Assembly (NCBI GenBank): GCA_032358165.1
Contig: JAALGY010000017.1
Location: 1,922,001-1,986,000, forward strand
Source: Diplosphaera chodatii
Taxonomy: Eukaryota > Chlorophyta > Trebouxiophyceae > Prasiolales > Stichococcaceae
Direction of reading: 5' to 3'
Length of the DNA stretch: 64,000 nucleotides
Numbering within the stretch: the stretch's first letter is position 1; every line of letters starts with the position of its first letter. Of this stretch, positions 52,577 through 64,000 are shown one piece after another. The position numbers and the translations under genes are program-made. The notes beneath the pieces were generated by a model. It ran no database searches. It saw nothing but the letters and a program-made list of their open reading frames with translations, and had not been told where the DNA came from.

Positions 52577-54569
52577 ATGGAGCTGCAGTTTGCTGGGCTG
52601 ATGATCCCGCAGGCCCTCCGGTATAAATCCGCAGGTGCGGGCACGGTGCCTGCCTCACTCGACCATCAGGCTCTGAGTCACAACCGGTGTGTTTTGGTTT
52701 TGCAGGTTCACAGCCGTTTGCGCTGCTCCTGATGCAAGTGATGCGTGATGCACAGCAGGTGGCAAGGCGCGTCAGGCGCCCGGCCCCAGCACCAATAGGC
52801 AATGTGCTGTTCCATGCTGATGCCCTGTCACTTGCGTTCATGCTAGCCGTGTGGGCACCGCGCGGATGTGGTTGCATTGCTGCAGCTGTATCGGATGCAG
52901 TATTCGTTGCAATGTCCACCGGACAATAGCTTCACAGCGTGCTGCGGCGCCAGCAATGCGCTCTAAGGCATGCTGTCAGCATATCTCGATCACCAGCTTT
53001 CCTATGCTGAGCCGGCCAGCACTACCTGCTGCAGGGATGACCAAACAAGAAACTCGGCGTGATCGCAAGGCTGCGCGACATGTGTTGCAGCCGAAAGACG
53101 GCCGATGCCCTTCCATTGCCCACTTCACATCCGCAGCGCCGGCCAGCCAGACCCAGACCCCGGTCCAGGCCCTTCAGAGTCCCGTGTCGCCGACAACGAG
53201 CCAGCAGCTGTGCTCAGCACGCGCCTCCGAGCCTGCCAGCACCTCTGCAGCAGCTGCTCAGTCTGACGCCCAGCTGACACAGGAGGTGCGCTGCTGTGGA
53301 CCCTCTGGTGCCTTTGCGTGCCTCCGCTAACTTTGGCATGCTGTTGTCCTGCTGTGCACAACGTCATAAGCAGCCTGTATGTAAATTCTCGCACTGACCA
53401 TGACCTTGACTGCCACACAGGCAGCGCAGGCTGTAGCCGCCAAGGCCGCGCAGATGCTGAAGTCCCAGGCGGAGAGGCAGATGCAGGCAGCACATACAGA
53501 CAAGTGCCACGCCTGCAGCCAGCAGCCCAGCAGCCGAACAGCTCGGTCGTGTGTGCCGCATGGACCTCGCAGAGAGGGTGCGCTGTATGCTGCGATTCAA
53601 CAGGCTGCCTGCCACTCAGTCACACTACTTCCATCATAGCTCGACACCGCAGTGGTCACTCACCACTATCGGCACTGCACACGGTAAGCAGATGGCATGC
53701 CCGCTCCATGGCACAGATGCTGCGGGCGCAGCAGCCCCAGCTCGCCGACAGCCATGCTGACGACAGGGAAAGCTGCAGCCGGCCAGCCGACCCGCCGTCA
53801 CCGCCACAGCAGCAGACCAGCAGCTGCCATACATGCAGCAGCTCATTGGTGCGCCTGCCATCCCCAGCTGTTGTCCCAGTATGTTTTTGGGTGATCGCAT
53901 GTGTACAGGTCCAGGCACACAGCACATAGTCCACATAGCGGATGCCCTGCCAATGCACGATGGCAGGAGCATCGAGCTCATGCGTTGTATTTCTGCCTTC
54001 TGCAGGAACAGTCGGTCAAGCTCCAGCAGCCCGCACAGCACCCGCAGCGTCTCATGCTGCAGGAGGATTTCGAGAGCTTCAGTCCTGTCGTCACGCCGGT
54101 GAGCATGCGCTTGCACGTTGCATGAAGGTTCTGCCCGATGCTGTAATCGGTGTCGGCATGCTCCGGGCATCTGTGCTCTGCGAGCGGCTTGAGTGTGTGG
54201 GGATGCTGTGTTGACAGCGTCATCCTGACCCACGGCAGGGCAGCAGCACCCATGTCCAGCTCGTCCACATCTCGCGGTCGTTGATGACGCAATCCTCTCC
54301 CTTCGAGCATGACCCGAGAATGCTGGCGTGGGATATCGCGGCGGTGAAGGCTGGCTCCTTCCGCAGGTGTGGCCCGCAGTCCTTGCCATGCTGCACACAG
54401 CTTGGCCTGACCACCTGCATGCTGGTGCCACTGCAGCATCAGAAGCAAGGCTGCCCTGACCTCAGCACAGATGCAGGGATGTGAACGTGCTTTGTGGCTA
54501 TTCAGTCTTTCTGTGCCACTGTTGCAGCGCGCCGCCAATGCCGAAGATGGAGTGATGCGCTGGATATAA
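52577..54569 (+). CDS. Gln/Ala-rich protein of unknown function (model provisional)
   Basis: Unrecognised. ATG 52577 begins MELQFAGLMIPQALRYKSAG, which joins in phase to SQPFALLLMQVMRDAQQVAR at about 52706. Later segments in frame with good donors are MTKQETRRDRKAARHVL and PASQTQTPVQALQSPVSPT (about 53037-53286), the helical AAQAVAAKAAQMLKSQAERQ (from about 53421), QQLPYMQQLIGAPAIP (near 53840), EQSVKLQQPAQHPQRLMLQE and FESFSPVVTP (about 54007-54100), and SPFEHDPRMLAWDIAAVKAG (near 54300). It ends AEDGVMRWI or, in another frame, a few codons earlier. The Gln/Ala/Ser composition with helical patches suggests a nuclear regulator, but there is no domain to support this. Confidence 0.4.
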
Positions 54570-55173
54570 TGATGCATTTTGTCAAGCTGTCAAGATATGG
54601 CGCCATGCAGGCCTCATGCCAAATCTTCGTTAATTCAGCGCCGTGCGGTTGACACCTTGTAGAACAACGTCTCTGTTCAAGCTCGAACTGTTGTCAAGGG
54701 GCCTGTGTCCTTGGTTCCCTGGAACAACTGCTCTGCTGCTGTAGTTAAGCATCGGGATCTGCGTGACTCTTGCTGGCGCTTGCTGCCACTCTGACGTGCA
54801 TTAGTGTGACGTAAGAAGAGGTGCTGCCACGAACACGGATCTGCAGAATCAGCAATAGCCGCAGATGGTACAGGAGGCTGTAAGTCCCGCTTGTTACAAG
54901 CCCAGGCACATACTCAGCCTGTCCATGAACTGCAGATCAGTTACCTTGCCACCGAGCCAACAGGGTGAGCAACGATATGTGGCCACCAAAAAGCTGCTGT
55001 GCTACTGCAACATGCTAGAAGGACCAGCTGATTCACTGCCGGCTGTGATGGCTGCTATCATTCAGGCAACACCCTGTCCCACCATGCAGCAGCCGCTGAT
55101 TGCCGTGCAGGACAGCTGCTGCAACTGCGTATGCAACGGAGCACGGCCGCAAGTGGTGCTGACGCTGCGTGGC
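54570..55173. other. convergent intergenic region
   Basis: About 600 bp where the Q-rich gene and Lon end towards each other. No feature recognised. Confidence 0.5.
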
Positions 55174-58100
55174 TCAGGCGGCCGCCGCTGACTCTGCAAT
55201 GCGCTGCTCGCTGTGCGGCACAACCTTCTGCGCAGCCTCCTCGCTGTCATACTCAAAGGCCACCTTGTACACATCCTCGTACGTGTCAGCAAAGTGCACG
55301 TCCAGCCCCTCCCGTACCTCATCTGCAGACCGAAGAGGAAAGCTGAGTGTACGCAGACTGCAAGATTGCGCTATACACCGAGAGCCTGCTGCACCGCTGC
55401 AACAGCACATGCAGGCAAGGATGGCAGGGTTTCGGCAGACAGCACACCCGCCAGCTCGTCCCAGTCCTTGCGGTTGCCAGCGGGGAAGACGAGGGTGGAC
55501 ACCCCAGAGCGGCGGGCGGCCAGCGCCTTCTCCTTCACCCCGCCGATCGGCAGCACCCGCCCTGTCAGCGTCACCTCGCCTGCAACCCGCAAATGAGTCA
55601 CATTGTAGCTTAGCACATGCGAATGCTGCTGACACTGGCTGGTTGAGCAGCGGCAGGCCAGGGGCAAAACACTGCGCAACATGAAACTTCGTAGCCAGGG
55701 ACCATCTATTGAACTGGTGGGAGCAGGGTCACCAGCCGGTGGGAACTTCGCACCAGTCATGGCCAGGTCTGGGCGCACAGGGCGGTCCAGCGCCAGCGAC
55801 GTGATGGCTGTGATGATGGCACACCCCGCTGATGGTCCTGCCAGCGTGTTACACATAGCAGAGGTCACTATGTGATCCAGGCCCGGAGCGCATGAACCGC
55901 ACTACACTTTAAAAGCAGAGCCATCCCCTGCGGCCGTGTTCCATTGGCCAGGTATCTAAGCGTACAGAATTCGTCAGAAGGCCCCGAAACCACAGAGGAT
56001 TTGCGCCGCTGAGATGAGAAGACAAGCACACACCGTCTTTGGGCGTGGCGCCGGCGGGCACATGCATGTGGATGGCGTGCTGCCCGAAGTAGTCGGCGGC
56101 CAGAGCGGGCGCCCGCCGCGCGAGGAAGCTGCGCGTGAAGGTGTGCGCGATGGAGGCGCTCTCCTTCATCACGTCGCCCAGCTGCCCTGCAGCGATGGTG
56201 CGGGACACAAACCCTTCGCAGACTGGTGAGCAGGGTGTGCATGGCAGGCGGGGCGGCGCTGGAGTGACGCAGCCGAACGTGCAATCAAGTCAACAAGCAA
56301 GCCCAAAGTCGGGGCTTGCCAGCCGGGTTGTCTACAATGCGACCAGGCGCCCACCTGTGGTGCGGAGGCCACCCTTGCCATCGCCCTTCGCCACAACAGC
56401 CGCCTCGATGTACAGCGCGTTGCCACCCAGTGATGTCCAGGCCAGACCCATGACCACACCTACGATGGGGACCCAAATCAAATTGCCGACTGCACGTCTA
56501 GCATAGATGTCCAGCACACCCTGCAGCTTGCGCCATGCTGCACTGCCAGACGGCGCAACGATTGACACGGCACAGCACAGCACCTGCGGGCGTGCGGTCG
56601 TAGATGCGGTCGCTGGTGAAGGGCGGCTGCCCGACGTAGTCCGTCAGGTCGCTGACGTCCACGGTGAGGGGCTCGCCACTCCAGGGTGGGATGGCCTCGC
56701 TGCTGTCCGCGCTGCCGACGTCATCGGCGTCCGCAGCGGCGCCCGGCTGCGCATCTGGGGTGCTGACAATGCTGCCCTCTGCTGGGTTCACCTGTTGATG
56801 GAGGCAGCCAAGGAGGAAGAGCATTGCTTGCCAGCCTCAAAAACTCTGGTGTCTTGCTTTGCCGTCCTTGGTACCTGCATCAGAGCATACCAAAAATGTC
56901 TACCTGTGGGCTGGCGTCTGGGAGCTGCACCTCTGGCTGTTGGCTGTCAGAGCTGGCCGCTGAGGCTGCGTCAGCTGTTTCTGACACATCCTTTGCTGCT
57001 GTGTCCCCCTGGCCGCTGGCGGAGGGTGCTGCACCTGATCCGCTGTCCGCTGTTTTAAGCGCGGCCTGCTTCTTAGCGTCAGACTGGTGATTTGACTCTG
57101 CCGCTGCCACGGCTGGGCCGCTGCTGTTCAGTGTGTCAGGCGGCACGCCCGGCCCGCCGCGCTTAACGAGCGTCAGCGCCGACTTGCGGTAAATCTTCTC
57201 CAGCAGCTTCTTCAGCGACCGCACGCCTGCCTCCCTACAATTGCAGCGTCGTGGTGACATCACCATGTTGAACCAACATGTTTCAGGCGCTCTTGCAGAG
57301 GACATGAAGAAGGACTATCGGATGCTATGTGATGCAGATGGTGTAGGCATCGTCTAGATGCTAAACATTACGAAGGCCAGCAAAACTGTTCAGCTCACCT
57401 CGCGTATTCGGTGATGAGCTCCAGCAGGGCCGCATCAGTGACACTGGTCGCGCCGGTGGGGATGCCCGAGTCCTCCCGCACCTGCGGCTCCAAGTATCGC
57501 CGCGCAATGGCTACCTACATGGACCCAAACACATAGGTCAGCCGCTGAAAGCTAGCACACAGGGCCTGGCTGGCCATGCCGACACTCTTGTGAGAGCAGG
57601 CCATAGAAGGACGCTTGGCCCCTCATGAAGTGTCATGGCCGCGATTGCACTTGCCTTGGGCCCAATAATAGCTGCAACAATGCCCAGCATGTCAACATGG
57701 CATCAATGTCGTTGTGCGATTGACTGACGTCCGCGACAGGGCATCACCTTCTCGTCTGCAATGTAGCCAGACAGCCGGATGATCTCCATGCGGTCCAGCA
57801 GCGGCTGCGGGATGGTGTCGAGCGTGTTGGCGGTGCACATGAACAGCACGCGCGACAGGTCCACGGGCACATCCAGGTAGTGGTCCGTGAACCCCGAATT
57901 CTGCTCGGGGTCCAGCAGCTCCAGCAGCGCGCTGGCCGGGTCACCCTGATAGCCTGTATGGAGAATGCACAGGTGCACTCTGTCACATGCTCTTCTTTCA
58001 CGCTAGTATGCAACATACATGCTGGCACCCTGCAAAAGAGCCCAGCCAGATGCGCTCTTGGTGCAGCGGCTGTATGATTGTTTGCGTGGGCACAGCGCAC

Positions 58101-61100
58101 CTCGGCCCAGCTTGTCGATCTCGTCGATGAGCACCAGTGGGTTGCTGGTGCCGACCGTCTTCAGCGCCTGCACCACCTTGCCGGGCATGGCGCCGACATA
58201 TGTGCGTCGGTGGCCCTGCACAGCAAAGTGACATCTCATGCATTGCTTTGACCCGACAATGTACATGCAACACCATTGTGTGTGCACCCGGACGTGCATG
58301 GTTGCTGGACAGACCTTGATCTCGGCAACGTCTGACAGGCCGCCCACGGAGAAGCGGTAGTACTTGCGCTCCAGCGCCCGCGCCACCGACTTGCCAATTG
58401 ACGTCTTGCCGACACCTACAGCACACAAGTTCTACATGCTGAAGCGCATCAACATGCTGGGTGCAAAGCTGCAGCGCTGCACTTGCCCTGACTCAGTTGC
58501 GTGTGTTTCATTGGGGGCGTCGGGAGCAAGGGAGCACTTTAGGGTGCAGCACCGCACCTGGCGGTCCAACGAGGCACAGGATCTTGCCCTGCGTGGACCC
58601 CCGCAGCCGCCCGACAGCGATGAACTCCAGGATGCGGTCCTTCACATCCGCCAGCCCGTAGTGGTCCTCGTCCAGCACCTGCGGTACCCCTCGAGCGCTC
58701 AGATCTCACGATCCGTTGCACACAGGCACCCCCTTGACATACACCGCCTGTACACTGCTACCGACCGCCAGGATGCTCCTGCGGCCTGTGTCTTACAACA
58801 ACATGCATGGAGACCCACGCCACAGCCGCGCCGAGACAATAGACCGGTTGACCAGTTGCACACGCCCGCACCTGCTGCGCGTGCACGATGTCCAGGCGCT
58901 CAGTGGAGGCGACGCCCCAGGGGATGCTGGACAGCCAGTCCAGGTAGTTGCGGGTGACGTTGAACTCGGAGGAGGAGGGCTCCAGACTGCCGAGCTTGGC
59001 CAGCTCCTCGTCGATCACCCGCTGCGCCTCCTCCGGGATGCCGTCCCCGTACTGCTGCAGCCGCTCCTGGAACCTGCAGCTCACCAGGTGATGCTTAGCC
59101 AAGGGCCGTCAGGAACGTGACTCAGTCTTCCTGCACCACCTCACATCATGATGCCAGGTGGACAGCTGCCAATAGCATACAACCGGACTACCATGCATAC
59201 AGATAGTGCGTGAGCGCACTTCTGGATCAGCGCCGACTTGTCGTCCTTCTCCAGTCCCAGCTCCTTCTTGATCGACCGCAGCTGCTCCTGTTCAGTACAG
59301 GACACGAGCACGCTTGCACAGTGCCAAACTTGATTGATCACTCAGAAACAGTGGAATCCCTGCTGCACGATGCTTCGGCACATGGCTACATTGCCAGGCA
59401 AGACAAACCTGCAGGAAGTAGCGCCGCTGGTCCTTGCTGATCTTCTCCTCCACCTGCTTGCCAATGTCGGCCTGCAGGCGGCACAGCTCCACCTCCTTCT
59501 TCAGCAGCTCCAGCACCGCGCTCGCCCTGCAGCGGCCAGGGTGACCAGGTCTCGTGCCTTGGTATCTAGTCCGCTCGGGGTTGTATATAACAGAAGATTA
59601 CAAGATCTCGTGCAGTAAATGGTTTCATGCTGTCTGAACAGATCACAGACGTGACAGCTTCTAATCCTTCTACGTCCGATGACAGGCTCAAAGGATGATC
59701 AACCAAGATGGTCATACCTTTCGGGGATGCTGAGCTGCTCGATGATCGCCTGCAGCTGCGCGTCGGAGGCAGAGGTGATGCTGGCGCCCATGTCCACCAG
59801 ACGGCTAGCATCATGAAAGTCGCCTGCGATGCAAAGGGAGCGATCAAAGGGTTGATGTCACCTGTCAGCACTATAGTGGTTGCCCGGCGGATACTGGCAC
59901 AAGGCCCGCCGCAGGGTGATCCTCAGCAGTGCCACTGCGCTGTAGCGGTCCGACAAACATGCACCAATGCCAATGGGGTGTGGCTGCAGCAGGAGGAATG
60001 GGAGAGACCTAGAGCACCTCCGAAGGCTGCGAAGCTCTTCAGCTGCTCGTTGTACAGTGGGTGCAGGTGCAGCAGTTCCTTGAGGGTTGACACCAGCTCC
60101 ATTGTCGTTGCCTGCGCAAGGAATGATGCTGTGACCTCAGCAAGCTGGACGCAAACAGTGGAGCCACCACACCAGCAAAGTAGGAGCGTCCATGTGCTAC
60201 GAGTGCAGTGCTGCTCGCCTTCAGGACATCGTCATTGGGGTTGTATGTCTCATCCTTTAGGTGCTGGACCGCCACCTTCAGCGGGTCATCCATGGTCTGC
60301 ATGCAGACTGACGCTTCAGCACTTCGACTGAGGCTCGTTGGTCGTAACAGGTGCTGGGTTGCTGAAATGACCTGAGGGTGAGCCCGGCAGGCAGACTGAC
60401 CGTGGATGTCCGCAGCAGCCGCCTATGCCCCAGCAGCAGCAGCTGTGCGCCACCCTCTGTTGGTGCAATAGTGTGCACCTGCAGGGGAGTCATGCAGCGG
60501 CTGGTTGTGTAAACAAGGATTGGTGTGTGTCCACAGCAATGACACTCTGCGCGGTACTCTCCACTTGTATCGCCGGCAGACTTTACGCTTCACCTGTGCA
60601 AAGGTGCCAATCCTATGCAAGTGGTCTGCTGCATCCCCGCTGCTGTCCTCTAGCTCTGCGCCTGCCTCCTTTGGTGGCTTTACCACAGGCGATAAAGCCC
60701 CGAGTGCCGTGTCTGCCTCCGTTTCCGCCGCTGGCTCCGGTGTCCGCCGAAGGAAAGCACCCACATATGCCTGGGCCCTTTGCACACGGCGAGCCGGCAC
60801 GTCTTGAGGATGCATCGCTACATGCAACCCTGACATGTCTCATCTCTCAAGATTTTAGCAGACCCCTCATGGCAACGCATACATCACGCACCCGCCCTTC
60901 TTCAGCTGGATCAGCTCCTGAATCAGCTTCTCGTTCTGCACCGAAACTGGCATCAGCCCGCCAGGAAACAGCGGCCGCCTCGGCAGAGCAACTGCCAGCA
61001 CCTGCAAGAAGGGCATGCCAGCTGGAGCATCAGCCAACCTGCTAAACCAGCATAGACTGCTGTTGAGCTGCTGCAAGAAGTAGCGCCAGGCGCCCACCTC

Positions 61101-61500
61101 TCGGAAGCGGGACTCTGTGGAGTTGGAAACCAAGCTTTTGCTCTGCGGACTTCCAGAGCCAGAATTGCCTGCACCCGATGCTGCGCTTTGGCTCCCACGT
61201 ATCCTGCGCACACAGCAGGAAGCGTCATGCAACAACAGCGTGCCATCTGCGTACACGACGTGTCTGTATCAAAAACACCATGCAGTATGGCTGAGAAAGA
61301 CGCAGAAAGCCTCACCGCGCCCACAGCCTCGCGCCGAACGGCGCAGCCGACCCATTTGATGCATCTGATGCAAAACCGCAAGCAAGCACGTCGCCGCCGC
61401 CGCCACTGCGGCTGTACCCCGTCAAGCTACATGTTCTGAGGTTGACCTGCAGGACGTTCCAGCGACTTTGCGCGGCTGCAGCTAGCCGAAATGGCTGCAT
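55174..61500 (-). CDS. LON: mitochondrial Lon protease, ATP-dependent
   Basis: AAA+ serine protease of the mitochondrial matrix. Twenty-three minus-strand exons from 61316-61500 to 55174-55322 sum to 1050 codons with every junction in frame. The first ~100 residues are a transit peptide ([20 protein letters not shown]) and linker. Lon N-domain: [63 protein letters not shown]. Coiled region: [16 protein letters not shown]. ATPase: Walker [25 protein letters not shown], Walker [40 protein letters not shown]. Protease: catalytic Ser in [11 protein letters not shown] and catalytic Lys in [12 protein letters not shown]. An exon at 56904-57234 carries a ~75-residue Ala/Ser/Asp-rich insert between ATPase and protease parts. 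One intron (60112... see next entry) is GC-AG. Confidence 0.97.
60112..60218 (-). other. GC-AG intron in the Lon gene
   Basis: On the minus strand the exon ends DDVLK (AAG), the intron starts GCGAGC and ends GCGCAG, and the next exon starts ATTMELV. This restores the conserved Lon sequence; no GT donor nearby does. Confidence 0.8.
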
Positions 61501-62316
61501 ACGCCAGAGGCTTCGCACTTGTCGGAAGGCAAGTGCTGCTGACGTATTGCTGTTTCAGGCCACGCTCGACAGCAGTGACAACAGTCGCAGGGGACAGAGA
61601 GTTTTCGGGCCACCAACTAGTGCTCTGATGTGCTGCTGCTTAATGCTATCAGCAACAACTGTGCCTCAGCTGGAGCATATTAGAAACCGATGGCAGCATG
61701 GTAACATGCTATGGCGGCAATGTGCGAAGCGGTTTGTGACCTCTCAGGCTCCAGAGTTGGCGTTTTTGAGGCTTTGGAATACGAAAGCGGAGACTATGCT
61801 CGCAAAGCGAATGGCTGCACCTGCGTTGCACACAGGCGCTGGTGGCTACAGGGTGCGTCAGCACCATTGCTGCAGGGCGCCTCAGCAGACCTGCCGCAGT
61901 GCCGCAGGGTGCACACCGAAGACGCCTGGCAACAAAGCAACAAGACACACGGCATGTGCAACATCTATCAACATTTGCATCGGCAAACTTTGCACTAGCG
62001 TCGCCAGGTGTTGTGTTGCTTCACAGACATACAGTTTCAAGCTTTCTTCGGCTGAGAACCTTGAAAATGCAGATCACAATCGAAAGGAGCAAAGCCTACA
62101 GAGCACTTGTTGACGGCTGTTGACGGCTGTTAACGGCTGTTGATGCTGTGGTGCAACAGGACGATCAGGCTGGGCTCTTTTTACGCTGTCTGACAGATTG
62201 GGCGTCAGCGCTGAAGTCAGCAATCTGCTTTCCACACAAATCGGCACCACTTACAGACCACATGTAAGGTGCCGCATGGGATCAGCGGCAGCCGCCTCGG
62301 CTTGAGAGCCTGCTGA
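61501..62316. other. divergent promoter region of Lon and the secreted-protein gene
   Basis: About 815 bp between opposite start codons. It contains a short decamer repeat at 62110-62145. A frame near 61842-62123 is open but has no recognisable protein character. Confidence 0.5.
62110..62145 (+). repeat. decamer direct repeat, three to four units
   Basis: GTTGACGGCT is repeated twice exactly, followed by GTTAACGGCT and GTTGATGCT, about 170 bp upstream of the next start codon. Confidence 0.8.
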
Positions 62317-64000
62317 ATGCGGCTGCTTCAATTGCTGTGCCGCTATCGCTGCGCTGCAGCAGCCTGCGTCCTGCTGCTTGCGGCATGCGTCCAACATGTC
62401 AACTGCGGCCGGGACACATGGTCAGTGCTCGAGCCGGAGTACACGCTAGAGGAGCTGGCATCTGCAGATGCCGGCTTGGGGGGTGGCGGCGATCCACTCA
62501 TCCCGCTGGGCCCTCCAGAAGAACAGGTGCTGCCAGATGATCTCGAGATGAGCACTTCAGTCTAACACGACGTCGCAACGATGATCACACCTGCGGCAAC
62601 AGGCCTACCACCCAGCTCGATTCGCCCAAACCAGACACAATGGCGTGAATGTGAAAGGCACCAGGTCTATGTCAATATCAAGCGGGGCAGACAAAGGAAA
62701 GGCTAAGTTCTGTCGTGCAACAGGTGTACAGTCTGGGATTCCGGATCGAGGACCTGGTGGAGGAACCTGCAAGCCTGCGGGCCCGTGAGGCGCCACTGCC
62801 GCGGCCGTTTAATACCTCTGCGCTTGGCGGCACTGCAGCCGCGGCAGCAGGTGTCTGATCTTCTCTGACAGTCAATCCATCTGTCACTTGCTGGCACATG
62901 CCTGTTCCCAGTGCATAAACAGCAGCATCCGTCGCATGTCAAACCCAATGGATGTGTGGGCCCTGCACTGAGCGTCCTGAAAACCTGTTGCCACAGCGCC
63001 ACAGTATTTTGCGGATGCTCTTCCGGATACCAATGAAACGGATACGGACAACGGCGGTGCTGGTGGCCAGGCAGCAGATGCCAGCAGCTGGAAGTACTGG
63101 GAGCAGCCATCCGATGGTTCAGAGTTCATGTGCCCATACAACACGAGTGCCAAACCGGAGGTGCCTCTCAGCAAAGCGACCCACGATGGCGTGTGTTTGA
63201 TAGGTGATTGTCATCAGCTTCAGACATGAATGTGCCTCACCCAGGTGCTGGACTGGGGAGATGGTAACAAACAGCCGTCAGCACGGGAGTGCTCCAAGTC
63301 GTGCAAGTGAGGCTCCGCATGTTGATGGGTTGCCATGATGTACAGCATTCTCACTTGCAAGTGAACGATTGCTGTCCTCTGTGACAACCGTTCGCTGTGC
63401 TGTTGACAACAGAGCACGGCGTGGCTGCAATGCGTGGTTCTGGTGCAAGGACCAGGGGCGCCACGAATGCTATGACATCCAGTCCGAGACCTGGGTCAAG
63501 TGCGGGCCCGACTGCCTACCTGCCTGATGCTGCACCTGGTTGTCTGCATGCTGAGAACATGCACGATTGTGTAGGAGGGCACCCATTTTGTGCCAGCGGA
63601 TGGTGACATTTGATACCCGTGTTGCTAGGTACCATGGCTGCAAGCTGTTGAACATATCGGTGCTGCCGGTCAAGCCGCCAGATCCAGCGGACATGAAAGA
63701 GACGCATGAGGCATCCCGATTCCGCAGCTTTGCTGCCGGCTATCTCAAGCGTGAGCTTGGCCTTTGCTGTACTACAGTGATTATATAGCTCACTGCACCC
63801 CTAGCCTCGTGGCAGGGCTGTCGTAGCACGAGTGATGTTATACTGCAGTATCAGCACCAATAAGGCCGTCATTGCTCAATTCATCACAGGTTGTGTGCTG
63901 CAGGGGAGCTGTATGTGCGGCCGCCAAATGTGATTGTCGCGACTGCGGTGCAGCGATGTGCGCGCGGCGACTGGGAGGAAAAAGACCACATCTGGGCGGA
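62317..64000 (+). CDS. secreted Cys-containing protein, 3' end cut by window end
   Basis: Unrecognised as a whole. Exons 62317-62526, 62724-62850, 62997-63190, 63245-63306, 63413-63499, 63629-63750 and 63904-64000+ keep frame. The N-terminus MRLLQLLCRYRCAAAACVLL continuing to a Cys/Asn is a signal peptide. The segment SSWKYWEQPSDGSEF, then ECSKSCKARRGCNAWFWCKD and HECYDIQSETWVKYHGCKL, has Cys spacing like a PAN/Apple-type module (C-x-x-x-C, GCNAW-x-x-C). The part after it (PVKPPDPADMKETHEASRF, YLKRELYVRPPNVIVATAVQ) is probably soluble and globular. Extracellular or vesicular adhesion or carbohydrate-binding role is possible, but not shown. Confidence 0.65.

Noticed and set aside
54865..55191. 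Plus-strand open frame of 108 codons beyond the Lon stop
   Set aside because: It lies in a convergent 3' region and overlaps the Lon terminus; composition is not protein-like.

Overview
This is a stretch of nuclear DNA from a GC-rich green alga, most likely of the Chlorella/Coccomyxa type (Trebouxiophyceae). The genes are almost all split into short exons (about 40-330 bp) by short GT-AG introns of about 80-200 bp, and most exon joins used here keep one reading frame through the whole protein. The proteins are eukaryotic and plant-like: a cytosolic ribosomal protein, a Golgi SNARE, COQ10, an extended synaptotagmin, an ALMT/FUSC-like anion channel, a JmjN/JmjC demethylase, a GH47 mannosidase and a mitochondrial Lon. 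Two short (TTTAGGG)2 telomere-type motifs occur, which fits the plant/Chlorella telomere repeat. The lineage call is inference; no marker gene was searched.

Layout from left to right: RPS8 (minus, cut by the window start), a single-exon GOS1-type SNARE (plus), COQ10 (minus), an mTERF-like helical-repeat protein (plus), a secreted cyclophilin (plus), a large F-box/LRR protein (minus), a degenerate PP2C-like protein (plus), a GIY-YIG protein resembling plant effector-of-transcription proteins (plus), a C2-domain protein and an extended synaptotagmin in tandem (minus), a Tim17/22/23-like membrane protein (plus), a two-CBS-domain mitochondrial protein (minus), an HMG-box protein (minus), an SLC35F-type transporter (minus), the ALMT/FUSC-like channel (plus), the JmjC demethylase with a long low-complexity tail (minus), a membrane/coiled-coil/poly-Q protein (plus), GH47 mannosidase (plus), a Q-rich protein (plus), Lon protease (minus, 23 exons) and a Cys-containing secreted protein cut by the window end (plus).

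The genes do not form an operon or obvious pathway. Several serve mitochondria (COQ10, CBS protein, Tim17-like, Lon) and several serve the secretory or membrane-contact system (SNARE, cyclophilin, extended synaptotagmin, SLC35F, GH47), but this looks like ordinary gene-dense algal chromosome. Exon coordinates below were worked out by hand from splice sites and frame continuity. Complete hand-spliced models that close in frame are COQ10 (230 aa), cyclophilin (205 aa), extended synaptotagmin (515 aa), Tim17-like (281 aa), HMG-box (331 aa), SLC35F (388 aa) and Lon (1049 aa). Incomplete models are flagged. I found no CRISPR, insertion sequence, tRNA, rRNA or viral gene. The least ordinary items are the PP2C-like protein without the usual metal-binding motifs, the GIY-YIG protein, telomere-type motifs inside the JmjC gene (one supplies its stop codon), an AT-rich island in an intron of the channel gene, and a 64-bp tandem duplication in an intron of the extended synaptotagmin.
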